Assembly: GCA_002937505.1 (NCBI GenBank)
Contig: PTJY01000002.1
Location: 426,748-490,747 of the forward strand
Source: Alphaproteobacteria bacterium MarineAlpha12_Bin1
GTDB taxonomy: Bacteria > Pseudomonadota > Alphaproteobacteria > UBA6615
DNA length: 64,000 bases
Reading direction: 5' to 3'
The notes under the pieces: generated by a model
The model's database searches: none
Seen by the model: only the letters and a program-made list of their open reading frames with translations
What the model was told of the DNA's origin: nothing
Shown: piece after piece, positions 57,394 through 64,000 of the stretch
How the letters are laid out: each line of letters begins with the position of its first letter
Numbering within the stretch: the first letter of the stretch is position 1
Position numbers and translations under genes: made by a program

Positions 57394-58284
57394 ATGAGGA
57401 CCTACTTAACATTAGCATCCAAAGTTCTATTAGCTTCTTTTTTTGCTTTAGTTATATCTTCTAATAACTTCGTGTTAGCAAAATCTAAACAGAAAATTCC
57501 TCAGCGTATAGTTTCGACTAATTTATGTGTCGATCAACTGGTTCTGTCACTAGCAAATAAAGAACAAATATTATCAGTTAGTTATCTCTCAGCAGATAAG
57601 ACAATTTCATTCTTTTCTGAAAGGGTTGAAGGTCTACAAAAAAATCGGGGCTGGGTAGAAGAGATTTTTATGATGAAACCAGACCTCGTCATTGTAAATG
57701 AGGACTCGTCCCGTCCCTCACTGAGGCATTTAAAAAAACTTGGCTTAAATGTTTTGTCCCTTAAAACGGCTAATAATTTTTCTGAGTTGAAGAAAAATAT
57801 AAAGAAAGTTTCTCGAGTAGTTGGTGATACTGGTAAAGCCAAATTAATTATATCAAATCTTGAAAGTAAATTACGGTTAGAAATCGGAAATGACTACTCG
57901 CCATTAGCTGCTATTTTGCTTCCAAGAGGCATGACAGCCGGTGAAGGCTCCCTTATTAATGAATTGGTAGTTTCAGCCGGATTCAAAAATCTTGCTCTTG
58001 ACCTTAAGATTGGCCGCCAAGCAAGGATAAATTTAGAAGAAATATTAATTGCTAGGCCTGATTTTATTCTCACACCTGAAGCATCAACAAAATTTCCATC
58101 TCTAGCCCAGTCCATGCTTCTACATCCAGTATTTGAAACCACAAGGGCCAAGAATTACAGGTGGAAGCATCTTGAGGTGCCTGAATGGGCCTGGCTCTGT
58201 GGAGGTTTACAAAACATTTATGCATTAGATCTACTCAAAAAGGCTCGATTAAAGTTTAGTGGACGGGTCGATCAACATGATTGA
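57394..58284 (+). CDS. btuF: Cobalamin-binding periplasmic protein
   Basis: 296-residue substrate-binding protein of the BtuF/FecB type. Signal segment (about 1-29, ending SSNNFVLAKS). Opening QRIVSTNLCVDQLVLSLANKE, FMMKPDLVIVNEDSSRPS near 90, and LPRGMTAGEGSLINELVVSAG near 177 fit the cobalamin-binding branch. Starts 3 bases after btuB. Its stop overlaps the btuC start by 8 bases. Confidence 0.88.
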   Translation: MRTYLTLASKVLLASFFALVISSNNFVLAKSKQKIPQRIVSTNLCVDQLVLSLANKEQILSVSYLSADKTISFFSERVEGLQKNRGWVEEIFMMKPDLVIVNEDSSRPSLRHLKKLGLNVLSLKTANNFSELKKNIKKVSRVVGDTGKAKLIISNLESKLRLEIGNDYSPLAAILLPRGMTAGEGSLINELVVSAGFKNLALDLKIGRQARINLEEILIARPDFILTPEASTKFPSLAQSMLLHPVFETTRAKNYRWKHLEVPEWAWLCGGLQNIYALDLLKKARLKFSGRVDQHD

Positions 58285-59293
58285 AACGTATAAAAATAAA
58301 TCTAACGAAATAAATTATTTTATACTGATCGCAGTTCTTTTGGGTCTCGTATTAATACTTTTTACTTCCTCAATTTTTTTGGGTACAACAAGCATATCCT
58401 TAAAAAAAACTCTAAGTGCAATTTTGGCATTGGAGGGTTTGTATTTAACGATCATTATAGAGCTTCGGCTGCCCAGAGCTATTTTAGCTCTATTTATGGG
58501 CGCAGCATTAGGTATTTCAGGAGCGGCGCTTCAAGGGTTGTTGCGCAATCCCCTAGCTGAACCTGGTTTGATTGGAGTTTCAGGTGCTTCAGCTTTGGGG
58601 TCTGTAATAGTATTTTATACTGGTTTATCCGTAAGCTACTCTTTTGCATTACCAGTAGGGGGCATGACAGGAGCAGCACTTTCTATTCTGTTATTATATT
58701 TTTTGGCAGGTAAGGATCCTTCTATATTGAAACTTATACTGGCGGGAGTGGCTATTAACACCCTTACAGGGGCTTTTACTGTTCTAGCACTAAACCTTTC
58801 GCCTAATCCTTATGCGGCGTATGAAGTTTTTTTCTGGCTCCTTGGTTCTCTAGAAAATACAAGTGTGGATCATGTTTTTCTTGCGGCTCCATGTATTTGC
58901 GTGGGATTTATCATATTAGCAACAACAGGGCGCGGATTAGATGCACTGACCTTAGGTGAAGATGTTGCTCGTTCCTTAGGAGTGGGGTTAAGAAAATTAC
59001 AAGCTCGAATAATACTTGGTACAGCTCTATGTGTTGGAGCTTCTGTATCAGTTGCGGGTGTGGTCGGGTTTGTGGGGCTCATAGTCCCGCATATATTAAG
59101 ACCTGCAGTGGGCCATAGTCCGAGGCGCCTCCTTATCGTTTCCGGTTTGGGAGGAGCCGCTTTAACTTTAGCAGCTGATATATTAGTCCGCTTTATTGCT
59201 ACTGGACAAGGTCTACAACTAGGGGTTCTGACTGCACTTTTGGGCGCCCCTTTTTTTATATTATTAGTTTTTAAGCTTCGTGAGGATAATTAA
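58277..59293 (+). CDS. btuC: Cobalamin ABC transporter permease
   Basis: 338-residue FecCD/BtuC-type permease with about ten membrane helices. Family blocks: ELRLPRAILALFMGAALGIS, GAALQGLLRNPLAEPGLIGVSGASALG and VVGFVGLIVPHILRPAVGHSPRRLL (EAA-like cytoplasmic loop), ending LGAPFFILLVFKL. The frame opens at GTG 58259; ATG 58277 overlaps the btuF stop and is preferred. Its stop overlaps the btuD start (TAATG). Confidence 0.93.
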   Translation: MIETYKNKSNEINYFILIAVLLGLVLILFTSSIFLGTTSISLKKTLSAILALEGLYLTIIIELRLPRAILALFMGAALGISGAALQGLLRNPLAEPGLIGVSGASALGSVIVFYTGLSVSYSFALPVGGMTGAALSILLLYFLAGKDPSILKLILAGVAINTLTGAFTVLALNLSPNPYAAYEVFFWLLGSLENTSVDHVFLAAPCICVGFIILATTGRGLDALTLGEDVARSLGVGLRKLQARIILGTALCVGASVSVAGVVGFVGLIVPHILRPAVGHSPRRLLIVSGLGGAALTLAADILVRFIATGQGLQLGVLTALLGAPFFILLVFKLREDN

Positions 59294-60081
59294 TGACTCA
59301 CTTAAGCGCAAAAGACGTTAATATTAAACGAAGTGGTCGAAATATACTTAAAAATATTTCCCTTTCCCTTGGTTCAGGAGAGTTGGTAGGTCTAATCGGC
59401 CCTAATGGGGCGGGGAAAACAACCCTTTTAAAAGTGTTGCTTGGGCTTATTGAGCCTACAAGTGGTTTGGTCCAGTTGAATAATATTCCAATATCAAAGG
59501 TTTCCAGAAAAACTGTTGCAAGCCATATAGGTTACCTCGCTCAAGGCTCCCCCTGCCACTGGCCTTTAACCGTAGAGAAAGTGGTTGAACTTGGTTATTT
59601 GTCTCGTGGAAAAGCCAGAAATAATGATACCGCCAGTAAACTTTTTTCATTGGATCAAGCAATTAACAAATTGGGACTTTCATCACTTAGACATCGATTA
59701 GTACCTACTCTGTCTGGTGGAGAACGTACCTTAACCATGATTGCACGCTGTCTCATGGGCGGCTCTCCTTTGCTTCTTGCCGATGAGCCAATTACGGGTC
59801 TTGATCCCGGTCACCAAGTAGATGTGATGTTAAACTTTTTAGATCATATTTCTGATATTAATGGGGTGGTTGCGGTTTTACATGACTTAAACATTGCAGC
59901 CCAATATTGTGACCGGCTCATTTTGATGGATCAGGGAGCTATAGTTTCAGATGGGCATCCAAAAGATGTTCTAACCTCAAAAAATTTGATCGACGTTTAT
60001 GGAATAGTGGCTGATATATCTCTTAAAGATGGTCGCCCGCTTGTTATTGGCCATAGAGGCAGAGGTGGCCATGGTTTCTAA
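59293..60081 (+). CDS. btuD: Cobalamin ABC transporter ATPase
   Basis: 262-residue ABC ATPase of the heme/B12/siderophore branch. Walker A GPNGAGKTTLLKVLLG near 37, Q-loop in IGYLAQGSPCHWPLTVEKVV, signature LSGGERTLTMIARCLMGG near 140, Walker B LLLADEPITGLDPGHQ and the His switch VLHDLNIAAQYCDR. It starts within the btuC stop codon context and overlaps the tonB start by 11 bases, so btuC-btuD-tonB are coupled. Confidence 0.92.
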   Translation: MTHLSAKDVNIKRSGRNILKNISLSLGSGELVGLIGPNGAGKTTLLKVLLGLIEPTSGLVQLNNIPISKVSRKTVASHIGYLAQGSPCHWPLTVEKVVELGYLSRGKARNNDTASKLFSLDQAINKLGLSSLRHRLVPTLSGGERTLTMIARCLMGGSPLLLADEPITGLDPGHQVDVMLNFLDHISDINGVVAVLHDLNIAAQYCDRLILMDQGAIVSDGHPKDVLTSKNLIDVYGIVADISLKDGRPLVIGHRGRGGHGF

Positions 60082-61114
60082 AAAGTTAAAACCTAATATG
60101 GCTGTTTCAAAAATTAAAAATACTCGTTTTTCTATTGTTCGAAAAAGGTTCTCTAAAACCAACCGGCGCAAAGAATTATTATTTTTAGCTGTGTTTTTTT
60201 CTTTAATTGTTCATCTTATAGGAGGTGTCTATCTATTGAACCTACCGACACACGAGGTAAACACTGTCGATAAACTGCGGTTAGAACTAGTATTCAGACC
60301 TCTCCTTGAAACAAAACGGGATGTTATGTTGGAGACCTCCGGTGACATTACTCCAGATAATGAGTTGTTTGTCTCAGAGGGGCCAATTACTATTAAAAAT
60401 CAAGTTAATAACCTAACAGAGATGCAAGAAGAAAAAGAAGATACTTTTTCTGAACGTATATTAACCAAAGCACTTCAGCCCAATATTGTGAATAAATTTG
60501 GTGCTAACAACAAAGGAGAGGCAGGTTATTTAAAAGTCAAACCGATTTTAAAACCAAAAATCTACTCCCAAAAACAAAAAACCATAAAAGAGATGTTTGT
60601 AAAAAGATCAGATCAGACATCAGCGAAAAACAAGTCGATTATTGCAAGCCATAAAGATGATTTAAGAAAGCACGTAATTAATAATGACCCACTAGCTCTT
60701 GAAACCAGTAGTTTAAAGGAAAATAAGACGTTAGTGAATGTTTTGCTAAATAAGGAGGTAAGTTCCCCTGATAGTAAGGTAAAAATTAGGCCTCTGAAAG
60801 GAAAAGCAGCTAAAGCTACAAGCAATCAATATTTCTTAGAAAAAGCAGTTCCAAGTGCAGAAAATACTGGCCCCCGTTACCCAGAGGTCGCGATTAGGAA
60901 AAGGTTGCAGGGGCGAGTCGTCTTAGATGTTGAAGTGCTAGAATCGGGGCATGTTGGTAATATAAAGGTTCATAGCCCGAGTAAACACAGTGTTTTAAAC
61001 CAATCGGCCCTGCAGGCAGTTAGTAAATGGAGGTTTGAACCAGGTGTTAAGCAGGGTATGGTAGTTCGTTCCTGGGTGAGAGTTCCTGTGAAATTTAAGT
61101 TAGATAATTGGTAG
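60071..61114 (+). CDS. tonB: TonB energy-transducing protein
   Basis: 347-residue TonB. One N-terminal membrane anchor (LLFLAVFFSLIVHLIGGVYLL shortened here, about residues 37-56, with the Ser/His face). A long Lys-rich periplasmic spacer follows (about 60-260). The C-terminal TonB domain has PRYPEVAIRKRLQGRVVLDV, LDVEVLESGHVGNIKVH, SALQAVSKWRFEPG and VRVPVKFKL. The frame opens at 60029; ATG 60071 with GAGGTG just upstream is preferred. ExbB and ExbD are not nearby, so they must be elsewhere. Confidence 0.9.
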   Translation: MVSKKLKPNMAVSKIKNTRFSIVRKRFSKTNRRKELLFLAVFFSLIVHLIGGVYLLNLPTHEVNTVDKLRLELVFRPLLETKRDVMLETSGDITPDNELFVSEGPITIKNQVNNLTEMQEEKEDTFSERILTKALQPNIVNKFGANNKGEAGYLKVKPILKPKIYSQKQKTIKEMFVKRSDQTSAKNKSIIASHKDDLRKHVINNDPLALETSSLKENKTLVNVLLNKEVSSPDSKVKIRPLKGKAAKATSNQYFLEKAVPSAENTGPRYPEVAIRKRLQGRVVLDVEVLESGHVGNIKVHSPSKHSVLNQSALQAVSKWRFEPGVKQGMVVRSWVRVPVKFKLDNW

Positions 61115-61173
61115 GTTAGCTAATCTGCTTTTAGACTCCCCATCTTGATAAAAATCTGTCAGAGTTTTTTTGA

Positions 61174-63621
61174 ATGAATAAGATTACTATCAGCAACGCC
61201 CTAGAAAGAGCTGTGAAAGCGCATAGGGAAGGGAAACTTGAGGAGGCGGATAAATATTATACTGCAATTCTTCAGGCTCAACCGAAACATTCCGATGCCA
61301 ATCATAATATTGGAGTATTAGCCGTTGGTCTGGGTAAAGTAAAAGAAGCATTACCCTTTTTTAAAACAGCGGTGGAGGCTAATTCTAAAATAGGCCAGTA
61401 CTGGTTGAGTTACATAAATGCTCTAATCAATTTAGGTGAACTGGATGAAGCCTTACTGGCTCTTGGTAAATATAAAAAAGATAGTGATGAAGAAAAAGCT
61501 TTTCCAACCACCTTAGCAAGTCAAGAAAAAGCTATTGCTATTAAGAATGGTTTTTCTAACGCCTATTTTACCCTGGGAAACGCTCTTAAAGACAGAAGAA
61601 AGCTTGAACAAGCTATAAAAAGCTATGAAGAAGCAATAGCCATTCGGCCTGACCATGCTGAGGCCTATTGCAACATGGGGAATGCTCTATCTTTAAAGGG
61701 AGAATCTAAGGCAGCCATAGCCAACTATAGGCAGGCAATTAATATTAAACCTGACTTTGCTTTAGCCTATTGCAATATGGGGGTTGACCTTCATAAAAAT
61801 GGGAACAGAGATCAAGCTATAGAGAGTTTTAGTCGTGCTATCGAAATAAACCCTGATTTTGATGAGGCCTACTGTAACATGGGAAATGCTTTAACTGTAA
61901 AGGGAGATTTAAAGGCAGCTATAGACAACTATAGGCAAGCTATTAATGTTAATCCTGACTATGCTTTAGCCCATTGCAATATGGGGATTAACCTTCATAG
62001 AATTGGGAACAGAGATCAAGCTATAGAGAGTTTTAGTCGTGCTATCGAAATAAATCCTGATTTTGATGAGGCCTATAGTAACTTAGGAATTAGCCTAAAG
62101 GAGACCATTTTTCTAAGACCTGCAAAAGGTATGCCAGAAACTATTCTTAAACTTTTGGAGAGAGGGAATATTGTTCGACCAAAAGATATAATAATAGCAA
62201 TACTAAGTCTTCTTAAATTTGATCCGATAATATCAAACTCATTAAATAAATATAAGGAAGGAAACACAGGAAAAAACATAGAAAGAACCTGTGCAGATCT
62301 TGCAAAAAATCCTCTACTGATGAAAGTAATGAGGACCTGTCCTATCCTAGATATAGAGATTGAAGGCCTGCTTACAGAGATTAGATCTACTACGCTATTA
62401 TGTGTTTCTGAGATTGTATTTAAAGACGAGGCGCTGGAATTCATTTCAGCAGTTGCCTTGCAATGTTTTATAAATGAATATTTGTACGACCAGACAGAAG
62501 AAGAAACTCAAGCCCTAACAAAACTAGAACGAGCTGTTGAAAAAAAGCTTTTATCCGGGATACAGCCCTCAATTACTGAAATCCTAATTCTGGCTAGTTA
62601 CAAAACATTACACGAGTATGATTGGCATCATTTATTAACAATTCCTGATAAATATGAAGAATTAGAAAGACGGCAAGTTAAGGAAATACAAGAAGAAAAG
62701 GATATACAGTCTAGTATTCCTGTTCTTCAAGAAATTAAAAACGAAACATCCTTAAAGGTAAAAAACCAATATGAAGATAATCCATACCCAAGATGGTTAG
62801 ACCTTGGAATGAATTTAAATACCCAGTCACTTTCAGAGATCATTAAAGAAATCAACCTTAAAATATATGATGATAAAATAAAGCGGCTTGATGCAATAAA
62901 TGTGCTTATTGCAGGTTGCGGAACAGGTCAACACTCAATTGGGGCTTCGTCAAGATACAATAATTGTAACATAACTGCTGTTGATTTGAGTTTAAGAAGT
63001 CTAGCTTATGCCAGAAGAAAAACTAATGAACTAGGCATAAATAATATAGAGTATATGCAAGCGGATATATTAGATTTAGTTAAACTCGAGCAAAAATTTG
63101 ATATCATAGAAAGCGCTGGAGTTTTACACCATATGGAAGACCCCATGGAAGGTTGGAGAGTTTTAGTTCAGTGCTTGAAACCAGGTGGACTTATGCGAAT
63201 TGGGTTATACAGTAATTTGGCAAGACAGCATGTTTTAAGAACGCGAGATGAGGTGGTTCGATTGGGAATAGGGTCTGATAATATATCGATGAAAAAATTT
63301 AGAAGTCAGATTATTAAATCGGAAGAAGATCATCATAAAAGGGTAATGTTAACTGGTGATTTTTATACTATTAGTTCGTTACGGGATCTTTTATTTCATG
63401 TTCAAGAACAAACGTTCACTATACCTAAAATAGATAACTCCCTTTCTGAGCTGGGTTTAGAATTTTGTGGATTTGAATCGGTTTCTATACTTCAGAAGTT
63501 TATGGCAGAAAATAGAGACCTTGACGACTTATATAATCTAAATAAATGGCATGATTTTGAAAAAAATAATCCTCGAACGTTTGGGGCAATGTATGTGTTT
63601 TGGTGTCAAAAAGTTCGTTAA
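61174..63621 (+). CDS. TPR-repeat and SAM-methyltransferase fusion protein
   Basis: 815-residue two-part protein. Residues about 1-310 are tetratricopeptide repeats (for example AIESFSRAIEINPDFDEAY). A linker of about 230 residues (310-540) shows no clear domain. The methyltransferase domain has VLIAGCGTGQHSIGAS near 577, NITAVDLSLRSLAYARRK and the motif FDIIESAGVLHHMEDP near 645. Its target is unknown. The gene has a recent 204-bp internal duplication. TPR-methyltransferase fusions of this kind are frequent in marine bacteria. It follows tonB by 59 bases. Confidence 0.85.
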   Translation: MNKITISNALERAVKAHREGKLEEADKYYTAILQAQPKHSDANHNIGVLAVGLGKVKEALPFFKTAVEANSKIGQYWLSYINALINLGELDEALLALGKYKKDSDEEKAFPTTLASQEKAIAIKNGFSNAYFTLGNALKDRRKLEQAIKSYEEAIAIRPDHAEAYCNMGNALSLKGESKAAIANYRQAINIKPDFALAYCNMGVDLHKNGNRDQAIESFSRAIEINPDFDEAYCNMGNALTVKGDLKAAIDNYRQAINVNPDYALAHCNMGINLHRIGNRDQAIESFSRAIEINPDFDEAYSNLGISLKETIFLRPAKGMPETILKLLERGNIVRPKDIIIAILSLLKFDPIISNSLNKYKEGNTGKNIERTCADLAKNPLLMKVMRTCPILDIEIEGLLTEIRSTTLLCVSEIVFKDEALEFISAVALQCFINEYLYDQTEEETQALTKLERAVEKKLLSGIQPSITEILILASYKTLHEYDWHHLLTIPDKYEELERRQVKEIQEEKDIQSSIPVLQEIKNETSLKVKNQYEDNPYPRWLDLGMNLNTQSLSEIIKEINLKIYDDKIKRLDAINVLIAGCGTGQHSIGASSRYNNCNITAVDLSLRSLAYARRKTNELGINNIEYMQADILDLVKLEQKFDIIESAGVLHHMEDPMEGWRVLVQCLKPGGLMRIGLYSNLARQHVLRTRDEVVRLGIGSDNISMKKFRSQIIKSEEDHHKRVMLTGDFYTISSLRDLLFHVQEQTFTIPKIDNSLSELGLEFCGFESVSILQKFMAENRDLDDLYNLNKWHDFEKNNPRTFGAMYVFWCQKVR
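61675..62082 (+). repeat. 204-bp tandem duplication inside the TPR gene
   Basis: Two adjacent 204-base units (61675-61878 and 61879-62082), each encoding two TPR motifs (68 residues), are nearly the same. Bases 61801-61870 and 62005-62074 differ at about one position over some 70 bases, while the first halves have diverged more. The near-identity at third positions points to a recent duplication or gene conversion rather than selection alone. Confidence 0.85.
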
Positions 63622-63766
63622 GGGGCCATAAATTAGGCGTAATTAAATCCGAACTTAAAATTTTGGACCATATAAAAAAATTGTAAACGGTGCTTTAAAC
63701 AATTACAAATTACAATACACGAGACTAAAACCATTGTGTTTTACCTAGTATAATTGGAGATTAAAG

Positions 63767-64000
63767 ATGCCTGCGACTTTAATGCGTAAACCTAAAAACA
63801 AAAAGAAAGACGGTTCTTGGACTGAAGTGAGAGAGGGTATGCGTATTGAGTGGGATGTGCCCATAACGATGGATGATGGACTTGTTTTACGGGCCAATGT
63901 TTACAGACCAATTAAAAAAGGCACCTATCCAGTTATTTTATCTCATGGACCCTACGCAAAAGACCTCGCTATTCAAGACGGATACCCGAGCGTTTGGGAA
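63767..64000 (+). CDS. CocE/NonD-type hydrolase, 5' part only
   Basis: First 78 codons of a gene running off the right edge. It starts at ATG 63767 with GGAGA (63756-63760) upstream. The residues WDVPITMDDGLVLRANVYRP followed by YPVILSHGPYAKD match the N-terminus of the CocE/NonD (S15 X-Pro peptidase-like) alpha/beta-hydrolase family. The catalytic Ser, Asp and His would lie beyond the window. Substrate unknown. Confidence 0.75.
   Translation, partial: MPATLMRKPKNKKKDGSWTEVREGMRIEWDVPITMDDGLVLRANVYRPIKKGTYPVILSHGPYAKDLAIQDGYPSVWE

Overview
The window is one continuous piece of an alphaproteobacterial chromosome, AT-rich by eye and densely packed, with short gaps and many stop/start overlaps. 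The assignment rests on alphaproteobacterial signatures: the fabA-fabB-fabI cluster divergent from a Fur-family Irr regulator, the rpsT-dnaA-dnaN-recF-gyrB order, the mutM / ubiE-ubiB-coaBC block, a YlxR-L7Ae fusion ahead of infB, and a RegB/RegA redox pair. AT content, tiny intergenic gaps, B12 import and corrinoid genes, and a large TPR-methyltransferase suggest a marine lineage (SAR116- or Rhodospirillales-like). That placement is inference, not shown by any marker here.

Layout. 1-14.7 kb is a one-way information-processing block: corC, lnt, metK, trmB, then rimP-nusA-ylxR-infB-rbfA-truB-rpsO-pnp. The metK, rimP and pnp leaders hold clear RNA hairpins. 14.7-18.1 kb holds fabA-fabB-fabI (minus strand) and irr (plus strand). 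18.2-20.8 kb is a rubrerythrin / HdrD-GlpC-like Fe-S protein / DUF3501 module, with an Irr-like palindrome at its promoter. 20.8-27.1 kb is mixed: an SH3 protein, an NTF2-like protein, an amidohydrolase, an Rrf2 regulator with cysK and moeB, and coaBC. 27.2-32.2 kb holds ubiB, ubiE, mutM, a small secreted protein, an enoyl-CoA hydratase and rpsT. 32.2-41.3 kb is the dnaA-dnaN-recF-gyrB locus and a class A PBP.

41.3-47.9 kb is an accessory stretch: a TauE/SafE permease coupled to a YnjD-like ATPase, tandem EamA transporters, an amidohydrolase-2 protein, a DapA-like aldolase, a YcgN protein and an ankyrin protein. 47.9-52.5 kb carries corrinoid nucleotide-loop genes (CobC-like, CobS-like, CobT-like) followed by regB and regA. 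52.6-54.9 kb holds hldE and an SDR. 54.96-61.1 kb is a cobalamin-riboswitch-led import operon (btuB, btuF, btuC, btuD, tonB). The window ends with a TPR-methyltransferase containing a 204-bp tandem duplication and the 5' end of a CocE/NonD-type hydrolase.

How it fits together. The cell probably imports corrinoids through BtuB/TonB/BtuFCD. The nearby CobS and CobT, which would attach the lower ligand, have lost most of their family catalytic signatures although both frames are open. This is the most intriguing point in the window. I saw no CRISPR array, rRNA, insertion sequence, prophage or convincing tRNA.
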